Of a DNA stretch of 64,000 nucleotides, positions 34,616-48,200 are shown one piece after another (positions within the stretch are counted from its first letter, which is position 1; every line of letters begins with the position of its first letter). The position numbers and the translations under genes are program-made. The stretch spans positions 187,072,925-187,136,924 of the forward strand of contig CM041782.1 of assembly GCA_023374045.1 (NCBI GenBank), read 5' to 3'. The notes beneath the pieces were generated by a model. The model ran no database searches, was not told where the DNA came from, and worked only from the letters and a program-made list of their open reading frames with translations. This DNA comes from Limonium bicolor. Its lineage: Eukaryota; Streptophyta; Magnoliopsida; Caryophyllales; Plumbaginaceae.

Positions 34616-34619
34616 CTTT

Positions 34620-37600
34620 TGTAACACCCCTACTCTATTCGGCTCCTAATCATCTTACTTAACAATATAATCGCAGCGGTAATCTCAACAATTGACTACT
34701 GGTCACCGTTCTTGCTCGCCCATACGAGTAATAACGTGCTTCCTGATAAGCTCTTAAATACGAAACATTTTCTCGCAGTGACAACAAGAGATAGATCTAA
34801 ACTCCCAAAACCAATATAAAATACATTCACAGTGAGCTTTCTACGTATCCAAAACCTATACATGTTTCTAGGTTCGTATTAAAATGCAACAGTGCATGTT
34901 TAAATAACTGTAATCAAACTACCCAGCGCGTCACTCTCTTTGCCGACACCGGAAGTTGCATACCTGCAAAAATGGTAGTTTGTGGTATGGAATCAGCCCC
35001 TGCTGAGTATGTTATTACCTGACTGTCATGCACCCTCGGACCATTCAGTTATTTGGTCGAGAGTATGCAATTCGTTTCCATACAAATAGTTCAATGTTGA
35101 AACTGTAAAGCAACAATATATATTGCAGTAATCTCAAATAACAAACAAGCCCCCGGCTTCACACATCGCATCGTAATAAACCACTGAAAGCGTTTACAGC
35201 GCTTATATGAGTACAGAGACTCCATTCCAACAAACACTTAATAATTCATAATTGAGTTCAGCGACTCACTCGACCAGACACCCAACCACAATCCACACAT
35301 GAGTACGGTGACTCGACACAACCAGTTCACAACACACAATATGAGCACAATGGCTCGTTCAAACAAATCCACCAACATACCACACATAACCACAAAGCAC
35401 AACCAATGAACAACAAGGCGAAGTAACGAGAATTATAAACGAGTATGAACTCTCGTCTTTGGCATGCAAGCCCAAATAATGTTCGCCTAATGTACGAGTT
35501 AATATAGTCGTTCGTAATTGTTCAGTCATGTCTAATGACAACGTCTCGTTAGAACGACGTGTCTCTAAGTTACCCATCTCTTATGGCGGGTCACCCACGG
35601 CAATAGCCACTCCAGCGGTAGAGTCTCCGTCCTACGAACAATCTGTAGTTCGTTGGAAATTTATCCAGATACTTACGGCTACCACACGGTGTCCTAGTAT
35701 CGTTAATGGATCACAGTTCACAGCAAGAGCCACATCCTTGATAAACTTATCTATACCATCGCATCGCTTTACTATTTTTTTTCTAACACAGCAGACCAAG
35801 GTCGTAGTCCAATCCTGAGTATGTCGACTCGGGATCCAGTGCTAGATACGAGAGCGGCGTTAAAGAGGCCAATGCTCCGTATATAAGTCTCAGATATTTT
35901 ATATATCTTATTATCCTAATGCTACAACGTTTTACTTACGTTCCTTATATTACACATATAAGATAGCATCATTGCCGCTAGTTCGTTTTATAATATGTTC
36001 ATATATACGAACGGTACTGTTATCGCACAACAGTAATAATAAGGCAGCATTAATACACAACTCAAGCATATTAATTCACACAAGCAGACATTCAATCTTA
36101 TCACAGATTTTCACACAATGTCTGAACTGAGGAAATCCTCAGAGACAATCAAGCCACATAAACATACCGTTCACCCTGAAAGTATTACGGTGGAGTATGA
36201 ATCAGCAAGATCCTATGCTCCGTGCGTCGTCTCTAACAGTCTATACAATACATAATGCTACTGATTAGCATACTGTATAACAACACAAAATTCTACGGTA
36301 CCCCGTACCGTCACTAATACCTCCCGGTTAACCCCCGTTATTAACTGTCAATGTTTGTCGGGTTTTAGGTTTAACTCGAGGTTGGAAAAGTGTTATATTA
36401 CAAGCGTAGTCTTGTCTCGTATATTAATATACTTTATAGTTGAGCTTTTGTTATCGCATGTAACCTAATGTATGTTTGTACATCATATAGTTTGTTTCTA
36501 TATTGCATGTATGATTCTTGTCATACACCATACATTTCACCTTAGTATTTATTTTTCTAAGGTTTGTTTCTCTCTCTTTTTTTTCTTTTTCCCAAATTCA
36601 ATGTGGTAAACAATACTTTGCATTATCAATCCTTATTATCACATGTACAGTCCTAACATTCCATATCCAATGTTTGTAATTCTTTTCCCTTTATCATACG
36701 TCATTTTAATTATGAAAATATATGGTCATTAAACCATATTATATTTTCCTCCAAAACACATATTTATTTATGTGTATGTATTCATGGAACTATTTCTTAT
36801 ATGGCAATTCTTATAATATATATTCATTCTTTTTAATGAATACCTCTTATATTACAAATGTTATAATTCTTATAACATTAAACCATATTATAAAGTTCAT
36901 TCAAAAATATTAATATTTCCGAACAGCACCTATGTTCCTTAATTATTTACAAAATCCTCCACATAATTTATACCATGTTATATTATAGTTATATAACATA
37001 TATTTTGACAACTATGTCATTAAAACAATTATAACTTATAGTTATATATTGTTAATAAATACCAAACAGCCCTTAAAACTCTCGGTATTAATTAATTCCC
37101 ACCAAACTTCCATAATTTACAACTCAACCCCAAATTATATTTCCTTGTTACACTTATAGTATATACCTTATATTATAATCCTTATTCCTTAATATAATTA
37201 TAACCCATGGTTATATTTTCTCAAAATAACCGAACAGACCCCATGGTCTATTTAAATTATTTTTCCACCACTTAACTTTCTATATTCACCAATTTCCCCT
37301 CTTTATAACATATAGTTTTCTAATTCCATTAAAATCATATATTATACATATGTCCTTATAAAACCTTGTATATAATTCCAAAAATCACCAAACTATACCA
37401 AAAGGTTATAAACATTATTCCTAACCTTATACTTTCTCTAAATCTCGATTTTACCACATATGTTACCCATTTGTAACAATATTATGAAATACCTTATATT
37501 ATACTTATTTAATTCATATTAACTCCAAATTTAACCAAATCAATTCCTAAAAATTCCTAATAACCTAAGGTTTGTACTAAACTCCTTTTAGTACCCCCAA

Positions 37601-39668
37601 GTTTTCGGAAATCACAATACCACCCCAAGTCTTATAAATCTTTTACAATTTAATAAGTATCTTATTATAAGGTAGTATTTTAATTTCTAAAATTCTCCAA
37701 AGTTGGTCAAAGTCTCCTATATAGTCAACTTTGACTTCTAATACCAATTGGGACTCAAACTTTCGGTAATTACCAACAATACCCCATACTTTTCTATTTT
37801 TACAATTTTGACCCAAAACTTTATAAAATGTTATAATTTTTATTAAATTTATTTAAAAAGCCTAAATTGCTCTAAATTAAGCCCACGGCTTTCTAAATTC
37901 CTAGTAATTACGAATTGGCCCCAATTTTAATTATAAGCATAAATAAAACTAAATAAGCTTATAAACTTAAATTAAAATGGCCTAATGACATGGCCTTATT
38001 ACAACCTTGAACTTGCAAAATAAATTACACAATAAATGTCTCAAAATATAGCATATATATTCGGCCTCACCATGGCTTAATTATTTTTCCACATAATGTC
38101 ATAATTTGACCATTATGTTAATTAAATCTCTTAAATGACTAGCTTAATTTATCTTAGCCATTTTTTTCCATTTTTAGGTCAATATGACCTATATTTGAAG
38201 TTTCACTCTCGGCCATGTATATATATATACTTGGAAATTACAAAAATCATAAGTTTAAGGTGTTTATACCTTGATTATTCCTTGTATGGGCTCGGTCACT
38301 TGTAGGAAAATTCACCACTTGATTTAGACATGTTTAATACACAAAAACAAGATATGGTTACACTCCAAGCTTGAGCTTAACCATAAGGAATAATTAATGT
38401 AAGATTTAAGGCAAAAATCACCTTAAAAATGCAAGGAGTGTTCAAGGTGGTTTCGATCTGAACCAAACACACCACAAGGTGTTAGATCCACCATATTGAC
38501 ATAGGAAATAGTTAGATCACGAAATGCTACCTTGTTATTAGGTTTTACCTTGGAAAAATGCCTTAAAAGGGAGTATTTCTCTTGGATCTTGGTCACCCTT
38601 GCTCCAAATGGCTAACCAACTGAATGAACATGTAAATATGAAGATTATGAGTGTATAAACTCATAAAAATCAGAGGAAGAAAACCGCATGAAGAGTGGAG
38701 ATCCTTAAGGTATGTTTTTACCTTAAAATGTAGATTTGAACAACCTTGGTCCCTCTACTGGTCTCAACCGAGTTTAGCTCTTGTTCTAACCTTAGAACAC
38801 TGAGAATAAGCCATAGGAATTGATGAGCCACGAAATCTAGGTGTTGGTAGTGAAGAGATGAAGAAAAAGGGCTAAAAATGACATTAAAACACTTACCTTA
38901 AGAACTTAGGAGCTAGATTTGCCTTCCATGCTCAAGAACAAGCTTTGAGAGCTTCAAAGGAAGGGAGGAACTCGGCTGGGCAGAAGGAAATCGGACAAGG
39001 AAGGAAGGAGAAGGTGAGAAAGGTGGGAAATAATGTAAAAAGTAAAGGTTACTATTCTAAATTGGAGATTAGGTAGTAATTTGTCCCCAAAATCATTGTA
39101 TGCTGTCTCCTCTCTTATTGCAGCCGATCTCCATGGTCCAATTGAGTCAATTAATTGACCATTGACCATGCTTGGTCAATATTGACTCATGCGGGCCCCA
39201 CTTTAGGGTTTTATTAATATTTTAATATTAAATTTGTAAAAATTCGCAAATTTCTGGAATTAAATGCCTAATATGATATAATATGACAAAATATCATATT
39301 TAAGGATAATTATAATTTTTAAGCCCATTAAAAATCAATTTAAAAGGCAATCTCACAAAAACGTGCTTTAAGGAGTTTTAGCGCACATTTTTGTGTCACA
39401 GGGTGTTCCTGAGCTTAGTTCTCCTTGAGAACGGTTTTGTTGTGTTCCTTACTTCATTATGATACTTAGGAATCCACTTTGGATCCTATTTGAGGTCACA
39501 CAATCTTTATGGTGTCTTAAAGCACATTTTTGGCTTTACCGATCTCAAGGCGTGTTTTGCCTTGTTGAGATCTTTTAGATTGTTCCCCAATAATATTTAG
39601 GTGTTTAATAATCATCTTAGATCATTAATAGATCATTTAATTATATTTTAAAGGTTAGGGGTATTTCA
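34620..39668 (-). mobile_element. Element B, LTR copy 2 (shared middle LTR)
   Basis: The LTR is 5049 bp, TGTAACACCCC...GGGGTATTTCA, and is bounded on both sides by B internal sequence. It serves both repeats as 5' LTR of one and 3' LTR of the other. It has no target duplication of its own, as expected for recombination rather than a second insertion. Confidence 0.93.
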
Positions 39669-39933
39669 GTCTACCCCCCTTAAAAGGCTTCGTCCCGAAG
39701 TCCTTAATCCTCTACAGTTCACCTAAGGAATCAAGTTCCACTAAGTAACCAAACAGTCCATTGCTAGGGAGTAACTCCCACTAGGTTCAGACCTAGTCTA
39801 TACATACAGTATATATCAAATAGCCAACTCATGGTATAAACGCATTCATATCACAACACTAAACAAGGTGCACATCCAACTTATCAACCAAACGTACTCA
39901 GCGGTACTATGTACATATTCAACAGGTGTAAAC

Positions 39934-40105
39934 TCATAGTACACAGCACCAGACAAGGTGCAAAACTCATAATACACAGCACTAGACAAGGTGTAAATCT
40001 CATAATACACAGCACTAGACAAGGTGCAAATCTCATAATACACAGCACTAGACAAGGTGCAAATCTCATAATACACAGCACTAGACAAGGTGCAAATCTC
40101 ATAAA
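39934..40105. repeat. 33-bp minisatellite in B internal copy 2
   Basis: This is the same array as at 29330-29502, with about five units. One unit carries a C-to-T change (GGTGTAAAT), and the AC insertion of copy 1 is absent. The two arrays have therefore begun to diverge. Confidence 0.85.
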
Positions 40106-40520
40106 GTACTCAAAGGTGTTTGCAAGGAATGCTCCACATCCCTATCTATATGTTAGTATCTCGCGAGGATACCCACACATCATTCCACATGTACGTGTGC
40201 ACATATAGTTAACGTTGACAGTTCACAGGGAAGCAGTCTTAAAGACCAGGACTTGACGATCCCCAACCCCAGCCAACGTCTACCACCCGCGGACACACCG
40301 GTTTGATCATAACGAAGGACACTGCGGTCCACGGCTCCTCGGACAGTATCACCTTATTTCCTTAGTCACCCACAGACACACCGGTCTAACGACAAAGAAC
40401 TCTGCGGTCCACGGTTCTATGGGTGATGTCACTCGCAGACACACCGGTCTAATGACGAAGGACTCCACGGTCCACGGCCCTTCGAGTGACGCCCTAAATT
40501 CCAATTTCTATTCATATCTG

Positions 40521-40660
40521 TGTCCACTTGTAGGAAGTTTCGAGAATCATTCAACCCCGACGTGGTCAGCGTCAGTGTTGAACTATCCCTCACCTCAATT
40601 TGTGTTCGGTTTCCCTTGATCGGACCAGGATCAAGTTCAACTTCCCACCTCAATTTCAAT
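40521..40660 (-). other. Conserved internal block, B copy 2
   Basis: Nearly identical to 29921-30060, with one obvious substitution near the right end (CCCACCTC for CCCACGTC). It belongs to the block shared with D and E. Confidence 0.6.
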
Positions 40661-43600
40661 CAATCAATTGTTTATTCACTTCTAATCTTGTTTCCTCTTG
40701 ATATTTGCCGTCTTGTGTTCTATAGATACACAAGTCAACCAGTGTAATTAATCTAATCACCGGCATACAGGATTATGTATTCTAACCAAGTACCAAGTTC
40801 ACTCGACTTATAATTATTCATACAATTCCTAGAGGTTTTACCTCCACTAGGTTATACATCAGTCTCATGCCGACTCACTCATCGCATTCCAATAATCGGT
40901 TTCATACCGAGTCACAAATCATATAGTATGGAGCTTTCTACTCCTTCTGTTTGCCATCTCCCACCGAAGTTACCAGATAAACCTACTTGAACTCTCAACC
41001 GGAGATAACAAGTTAGGCGTTATTGTTTAGTGTTCGCAACGTTTGCATAAATAATCGGAATTAGGATAAGAACACTCTATCAGTTCTCCCTTTCCTATTC
41101 GCCATAACTAATGCGAACTAAATATATTTATGTTCATACACATAATACATCACAATATTACCTCAAGTAACATAACACAATCGTAACACTTGTACTCTAC
41201 GTACAATAATAGTGTTTGCTGCATGTGTACCATGCGCTACGTACTCCTACGTACGGTATATTTTTATCACTCTACCCCCTTAAAAATGATTACGCCCACG
41301 TAATCTACGAATATATCATCGTGAAGTAATAAGTTCAAGATGTTCCATTCCAGTGGGATTATTCGTGCACTAATGTGTTACATATTTCATTACCCCTTTT
41401 TCCATAGGGTCGGGCTTTAGCCCCTCAGGTTATACCGCCTACCTCACTTAGGTGTATGTATATTCATATACGGTTTGATCGGAAGATGTAAACACATCAT
41501 TTGTGTTCCTCAAGCCTGCTAGGTATGTCAAACCTAAGCAATATGGGCCCACTCGCTCCGCAAGCAGTATGCCCAACTTCCTTATGGTTAGTTTACCCCT
41601 TTTAGGTAGTAGTTTTATGTCGATTTCAACTCCATGTGACGGTGTTTTCTACACGGTCTTCCATAATTATGGGAATGGGGTAATTTATTTGACTGTGTGG
41701 TATCGTTAGTCACACACGCTTATTATTTCGACTAGCCATTCTATTCAATCATCCTGAATTCTATACATGCTCAAGGTATATTCCCATGAGTTCATGCCAC
41801 CCTACCGAACTAACCTTCGGTATAAGTGTTGTCGAGCTATGCTCTAGCATCTAGTGCTTACATCAGTTGTCTCTAAAATATCAAGACAAGTCTGATATGC
41901 GCATCTAACTGGCGCCTCATGACTCCAAGTTATTTCCCTCTGGAATGAGTTCGTTCTTTGGGTACCTTGTAGGTCCGCTTTTGCTAGTGTGAACTCGTAT
42001 CCCTCGTGTGTTGGTATTTTAGTGTCCGCATATATGGTTCATCCCTCTTCTCCATTAGGGGAATCCATTTGTTTATCTGATCTTCCACCTTCTGATTCTC
42101 ACCTGCATAATTCGGTTAACAGTTATTATAATGGTCGCTTGTTGCGCACCATGTACCAGTCGATTGGACGGTTATCCGCCGTTGCAGTTTGCACGGAGTA
42201 TCTAATCTCCGGCTTAGAGTATCTCTTGTAATGCTCGCTTTTGTCCTTCGTCTGTTGTAAACATACAATACGACTATGGGTTGGTATTCATTCTCTGTTC
42301 AAACCTAATTGGTACTAACATACTAACGTTTATGACTTGAGCATGTGGTTATTATTATTTAATGCGACATCATCGCGGCGCCCTCAGCGCGTGGTATAAT
42401 TCTCTCTGTGCCCCCTTTTTGGGTAGCATCTATTATCACAAAGGTTTCTCTAATATAACTTCCTTAGATGCCTCAATTCCTCTTTTCATTCATGAGTTCA
42501 ACTTGCCATTACCATTAAATTGGCCTTAGTTTCCTCGTTTACTAAAATCCCCAAAACTTATGTTTAACTCCTCCACTATGGAGTTGCGACCTTATGTCAC
42601 TTTATTATCAAGCTATCCTTGATTTTCCTAACCTTGCTAGTTTGACTGAGATCTCTCTCGTCATTACATGGTTTACCTAGTCAGGGTTCCATTCGCTGAC
42701 TTAGACACAGAGTTGATTACCTCCTGGGTCCTACACCACTCGTTTACATGCATGGGGTACCATACTGATACATTACTACTTACCCAACTAACTTCATATA
42801 GTTTTTCAGGCCCACAAGCTCCTAGGAGTGCGGTCGTCCCATGTCTCGTTTAGTGCACTCGTAGCGTTCGTACCCGGTGATTATCGTACTCTTAGTCTTG
42901 GTAACTTATGTTTGAGTAGCTATGCTGCCAATTCTTAACCTTTAATGTTAGAATGGCCCTAATATTAGGTTTTATGGTTTCTTTTATTAATGTATATTTC
43001 CTTTACTTTCTCTAAGATAGGTGTTTGCGACTTATCACCCTGATTCTGGTTTCCACATGTTCGTCATCTGGTATTTGTGAGTGGGGATCAGTAACTACCT
43101 GTTATCTCTCCCGTTCACTCCTAGGCTGTTAACGCCTTCAGACATGAGTATTCAGTATGCGGATTCCACCCAATCTATTGGGTTACACCATATGGTGTTT
43201 CCGGACTCCATGATAAAGGTTGACACCTCGGGTTTCCCCTGTCTTATGGTAGTCCCGTTAGTCTGATATTAATCAGTACTTGTGATTCATCACCCCTTTT
43301 CCCCTAGTTTTGGGTCACTTTGGTGGTACTAAGGTATCCCTCCGTAGGCCTATGCCATGCGATATTCAGACTCAATACTTATTCTGGTAGTTAAATGACT
43401 GTTAATCTTGTTATTTAATTTATTCCTAGTTGGTTCTAATACTTTCTCCTGAGGTTACAATTGGATACCCACAACTTAGTGGTTTCCGCTAATCATTCCT
43501 CTTCATTGTGTAGTCCACTCTTATTCAACTCATATTTCCTCCATCCTCTTTGAGGTAACGGTATCTTCCGTCGCCAGGCAATTTTCACCCTTTTGTTTGT

Positions 43601-44805
43601 ATCCACTGCCCTCCATACGGAGTCTAGCAGCATAATGGATCAACCACACCTCCGGTGTGTGTGGTGTGGGCATTACATCAGCCCCTTTTTGCACGTTCAC
43701 ATCTGCCTATTAATATTTTTTTTTTTTGGTCCTGACTCATATAGCTCACTTCTTGTCCTCTGGCAATGTTCGATGGTAGTGGTTTAACCACGAGTGTCAC
43801 GCACTCTCTAAATATGGTTATACTGGTCCTGAAGACCCGTCACTCCCCACCGGTAATGATTGACGTTTAATGTCCATACCGGCACTGGGGTTAGACTTGT
43901 AGGCTATTAAATGGTGTATTATTTTCAGGTTTAATGGTCAGACCGGCGTAGGTCTTCTCGAGGTTTTATCGACCTCCAACCCAAGGGTTTCGTACCCCTG
44001 CCCTTAGAAGGCGTGTGTCCTGCTTTATTGCATTACGGACTTACATAAGATTTAGTGTTTATTGGTAACCGCCTGGACCACCACGTCCTATAGGGTTAAT
44101 TTACCGTCGCTGCACTTGCTGTAGCAAGTGGCAAGGCAGGTGAATTTTGATGCTTTGGTTAATGTGGCACTTGCAGTGGCAAGTGCACCATGCAGACTGA
44201 GTCCAGTACGTGTGTGTCAGTGCAGTGTTATTCCTAATCGGTTCCTGTTTAAGTCAAAGGTTCTTATCAAATTAATACAGTCTCACTCCGCACTCGTTCC
44301 CACAAGTTTACCATGGTAGTAAGGTCTTACTCTTCTCTCGAGGCATCGCATGATAGCAACTTAGCGAGTTCTTGTTTCTACAGTTCTCATGATCTCTCCT
44401 CATGCACGTCGGGCCACCTTGAACCTTCAGGTTGCATGGTTTTAGAGTTACTCGCTTCGGGTGAGACTTCTACAGGTAATTCCTTCTGTATACTACATAT
44501 CTCATAAACTAATCACTACTTGTCGTTTCTACCTCTCTCCCTCCAAGCGCACCATTGGTGCTTTCCTGGATGTAAGACGGGGTCGCCTTGCTCATAGCAA
44601 GTTAGCCCATTAGTCCTACGGAAATTTCCTCCTCAAACTCGGTCCATTATTTATCTCATCCTCGTATGGTAGACATTATGTCATTACCAGGACCCCCGGT
44701 CCTAAGCATTACATCAAAACACAAAGTCTTTTCTACATTTAACATAATCTTCTTAGCATCCACATCGGGTCTTTCCGATCAGGAGAGTTATCTCCGTGGT
44801 GTTTC

Positions 44806-45003
44806 TCATTTCATTGCCTCACTAGATAGTATTCGGGATACGGGCTGCGGCGGGTGGGGTACCATTGCAAATTTTCCGGGATGCTCTCCCATCAAGTGCG
44901 AGTGGTTCATACCATCTTCGCGTATTGGGGTTGCTGGACCTTCACCACCTTCCGCTGCTCCGTGTTCTTCCTTAGTACTGTTACCCTGACCTCTCTCTGA
45001 CAT
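44806..45003 (-). pseudogene. Broken gag start of B, copy 2
   Basis: It begins with the same MSERGQG...EGGEGPATP as copy 1. A small deletion (AAGTAACG to AATACG type) then moves it into another frame, giving 65 codons and bringing HPPQP into frame. It is not a functional Gag, because the capsid and zinc knuckles are absent. Confidence 0.5.
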
Positions 45004-45225
45004 AAGTCAAGGGAACGGGTTAGACCTTTACTTGGTCTAATACCGTAGTTTCGGTCATTTATTATTGGAGTGCCTCCACGGTTATGGTGTGCAAGTTTTA
45101 AGCATTGCATCAACCCCGCAAGGTCACGTATCCTCACAACGTTTCCCGTATCCCAAAACCTATGCTCACTGTATAAATCCTACTATCTCTTGTCATCAGA
45201 GCGGTACTCCTCTTGATACCACTTT

Positions 45226-48200
45226 TGTAACACCCCTACTCTATTCGGCTCCTAATCATCTTACTTAACAATATAATCGCAGCGGTAATCTCAACAATTG
45301 ACTACTGGTCACCGTTCTTGCTGCCCATACGAGTAATAACGTGCTTCCTGATAGGCTCTTAAATACGAAACATTTTCTCGCAGTGACAACAAGAGATAGA
45401 TCTAAACTCCCAAAACCAATATAAAATACATTCATAGTGAGCTTTCTACGTATCCAAAACCTATACATGTTTCTAGGTTCGTATTAAAATGCAACAGTGC
45501 ATGAATATAACTGTAATCAAACTACCCAGCGCGTCACTCTCTTTGCCGACACCGGAAGTTGCATACCTGCAAAAATGGTAGTTTGTGGTATGGAATCAGC
45601 CCCTGCTGAGTATGTTATTACCTGACTGTCATGCACCCTCGGACCATTCAGTTATTTGGTCGAGAGTATGCAATTCGTTTCCATACAAATAGTTCAATGT
45701 TGAAACTGTAAAGCAACAATATATATTGCAGTAATCTCAAATAACAAACAAGCCCCGGCTTCACACATCGCATCGTAATAAACCACTGAAAGCGTTACAG
45801 CGCTTATATGAGTACAGAGACTCCATCCCAACAAACACTTAATAATTCATAATTGAGTTCAGCGACTCACTCGACCAGACACCCAACCACAATCCACACA
45901 TGAGTACGGTGACTCGACACAACCAGTTCACAACACACAATATGAGCACAATGGCTCGTTCAAACAAATCCACCAACATACCACACATAACCACTAAGCA
46001 CAACCAATGAACAACAAGGCAAGTAACGAGAATTATAAACGAGTATGAACTCGTCTTTGGCATGCATGCAAGCCAAATAATGTTCGCCTAATGTACGAGT
46101 TAATATAGTCGTTCGTAATTGTTCAGTCATGTCTAATGACAACGTCTCGTTAGAACGACGTGTCTCTAAGTTACCCATCTCTTATGGCGGGTCACCCACG
46201 GCAATAGCCACTCCAGCGGTAGAGTCTCCGTCCTACGAACAATCTGTAGTTCGTTGGAAATTTATCCAGATACTTACGGCTACCACACGGTGTCCTAGTA
46301 TCGTTAATGGATCACAGTTCACAGCAAGAGCCACATCCTTGATAAACTTATCTATACCATCGCATCGCTTTACTATTTTTTTTTCTAACACAGCAGACCA
46401 AGGTCGTAGTCCAATCCTGAGTATGTCGACTCGGGATCCAGTGCTAGATACGAGAGCGGCGGTTAAAGAGGCCAATGCTCCGTATATAAGTCTCAGATTT
46501 TTATATATCTTATTATCCTAATGCTACAACGTTTTACTTACGTTCCTTATATTACACATATAAGATAGCATCATTGCCGCTAGTTCGTTTTATAATATGT
46601 TCATATATACGAACGGTACTGTTATCGCACAACAGTAATAATAAGGCAGCATTAATACACAACTCAAGCATATTAGTTCACACAAGCAGACATTCAATTA
46701 TCACAGATTTTCACACAATGTCTGAACTGAGGAAATCCTCAGAGACAATCAAGCCACATAAATAACATACCGTTCACCCTGAAAGTATTACGGTGGAGTA
46801 TGAATCAGCAAGATCCTATGCTCCGTGCGTCGTCTCTAACAGTCTATAAATACATAATGCTACTGATTAGCATACTGTATAACAACACAAAATTCTACGG
46901 TACCCCGTACCGTCACTAATACCTCCCGGTTAACCCCCGTTATTAACTGTCAATGTGTCGGGTTTTAGGTTTAACTCGAGGTTGGAAAATGTTATATTAC
47001 AAGCGTAGTCTTGTCTCGTATATTAATATACTTTATAGTTGAGCTTTTGTTATCGCATGTAACCTAATGTATGTTTGTACATCATATAGTTTGTTTCTAT
47101 ATTGCATGTATGATTCTTGTCATACACCATACATTTCACCTTAGTATTATTTTCTAAGGTTTGTTTCTCTCTTTTTTTTTTTTTCCCAAATTCAATGTGG
47201 TAAACAATACTTGCATTATCAATCCTTATTATCACATGTACAGTCCTAACATTCCATATCCAATGTTTGTAATTCTTTCCCTTTATCATACGTCATTTTA
47301 ATTATGAAAATATATGGTCATTAAACCATATTATATTTTCCTCCACAACACATATTATTTATGTGTATGTATTCATGGAACTATTTCTTATATGGCAATT
47401 CTTATAATATATTCATTCTTTTTAATGAATACCTCTTATATTACAAATGTTATAATTCTTATAACATGAAAACCATATTATAAAGTTCATTCAAAAATAT
47501 TAATATTTCCGAACAGCACCTATGTTCCTTAATTATTTACAAAATCCTCCACATAATTTATACCATGTTATATTATAGTTATATAACATATATTTGACTA
47601 CTATGTCATTAAAACAATTATAACTTATAGTTATATATTGTTAATAAATACCAAACAGCCCTTAAAACTCTCGGTATTAATTAATTCCCACCAAACTTCC
47701 ATAATTTACAACTCAACCCCAAATTATATTTCATTGTTACACTTATAGTATATACCTTATATTATAATCCTTATTCCTTAATAATTATAACCCATGGTTA
47801 TATTTTCTCAAAATAACCGAACAGACCCCATGGTCTATTTAAATTATTTTTCCACCACTTAACTTTCTATATTCACCAATTTCCCCTCTCTATAACATAT
47901 AGTTTTCTAATTCCTTTAAAATCATATATTATACATATGTCCTTATAAAACCTTCTATATAATTCCAAAAATCACCAAACTATACCAAAAGGTTATAAAC
48001 ATTATTCCTAACCTTATACTTTCTCTAAATCTCGATTTTACCACATATGTTACCCATTTGTAGCAATATTATGAAATACCTTATTATACTTATTTAATTC
48101 ATATTAACTCCAAATTTAACCAAATCAATTCCTAAAAAATCCTAATAACCTAAGGTTTGTACTAAACTCCTTTTAGTACCCCAAGTTTTCGGAAATCACA

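Larger units (their letters stand above)
29064..34619 (-). mobile_element. Element B, internal region copy 1
   Basis: The region runs from the polypurine tract (left) to the primer-binding site (right) in minus orientation, 5556 bp. Only a 32-codon gag-start relic is recognisable; no pol frame remains. It shares several blocks with A, D and E. Plus-strand ORFs such as 31391-31633 and 33857-34378 are antisense and not called. B is a large non-coding derivative. Confidence 0.88.
39669..45225 (-). mobile_element. Element B, internal region copy 2
   Basis: It is collinear with copy 1 and similar throughout, including the polypurine tract, 33-bp array, conserved block, hairpin pair and primer site. 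Small indels become dense from about 43900 to 45225. A stretch near 43905-43950 is not alignable with copy 1 (near 33295-33345). Confidence 0.88.
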
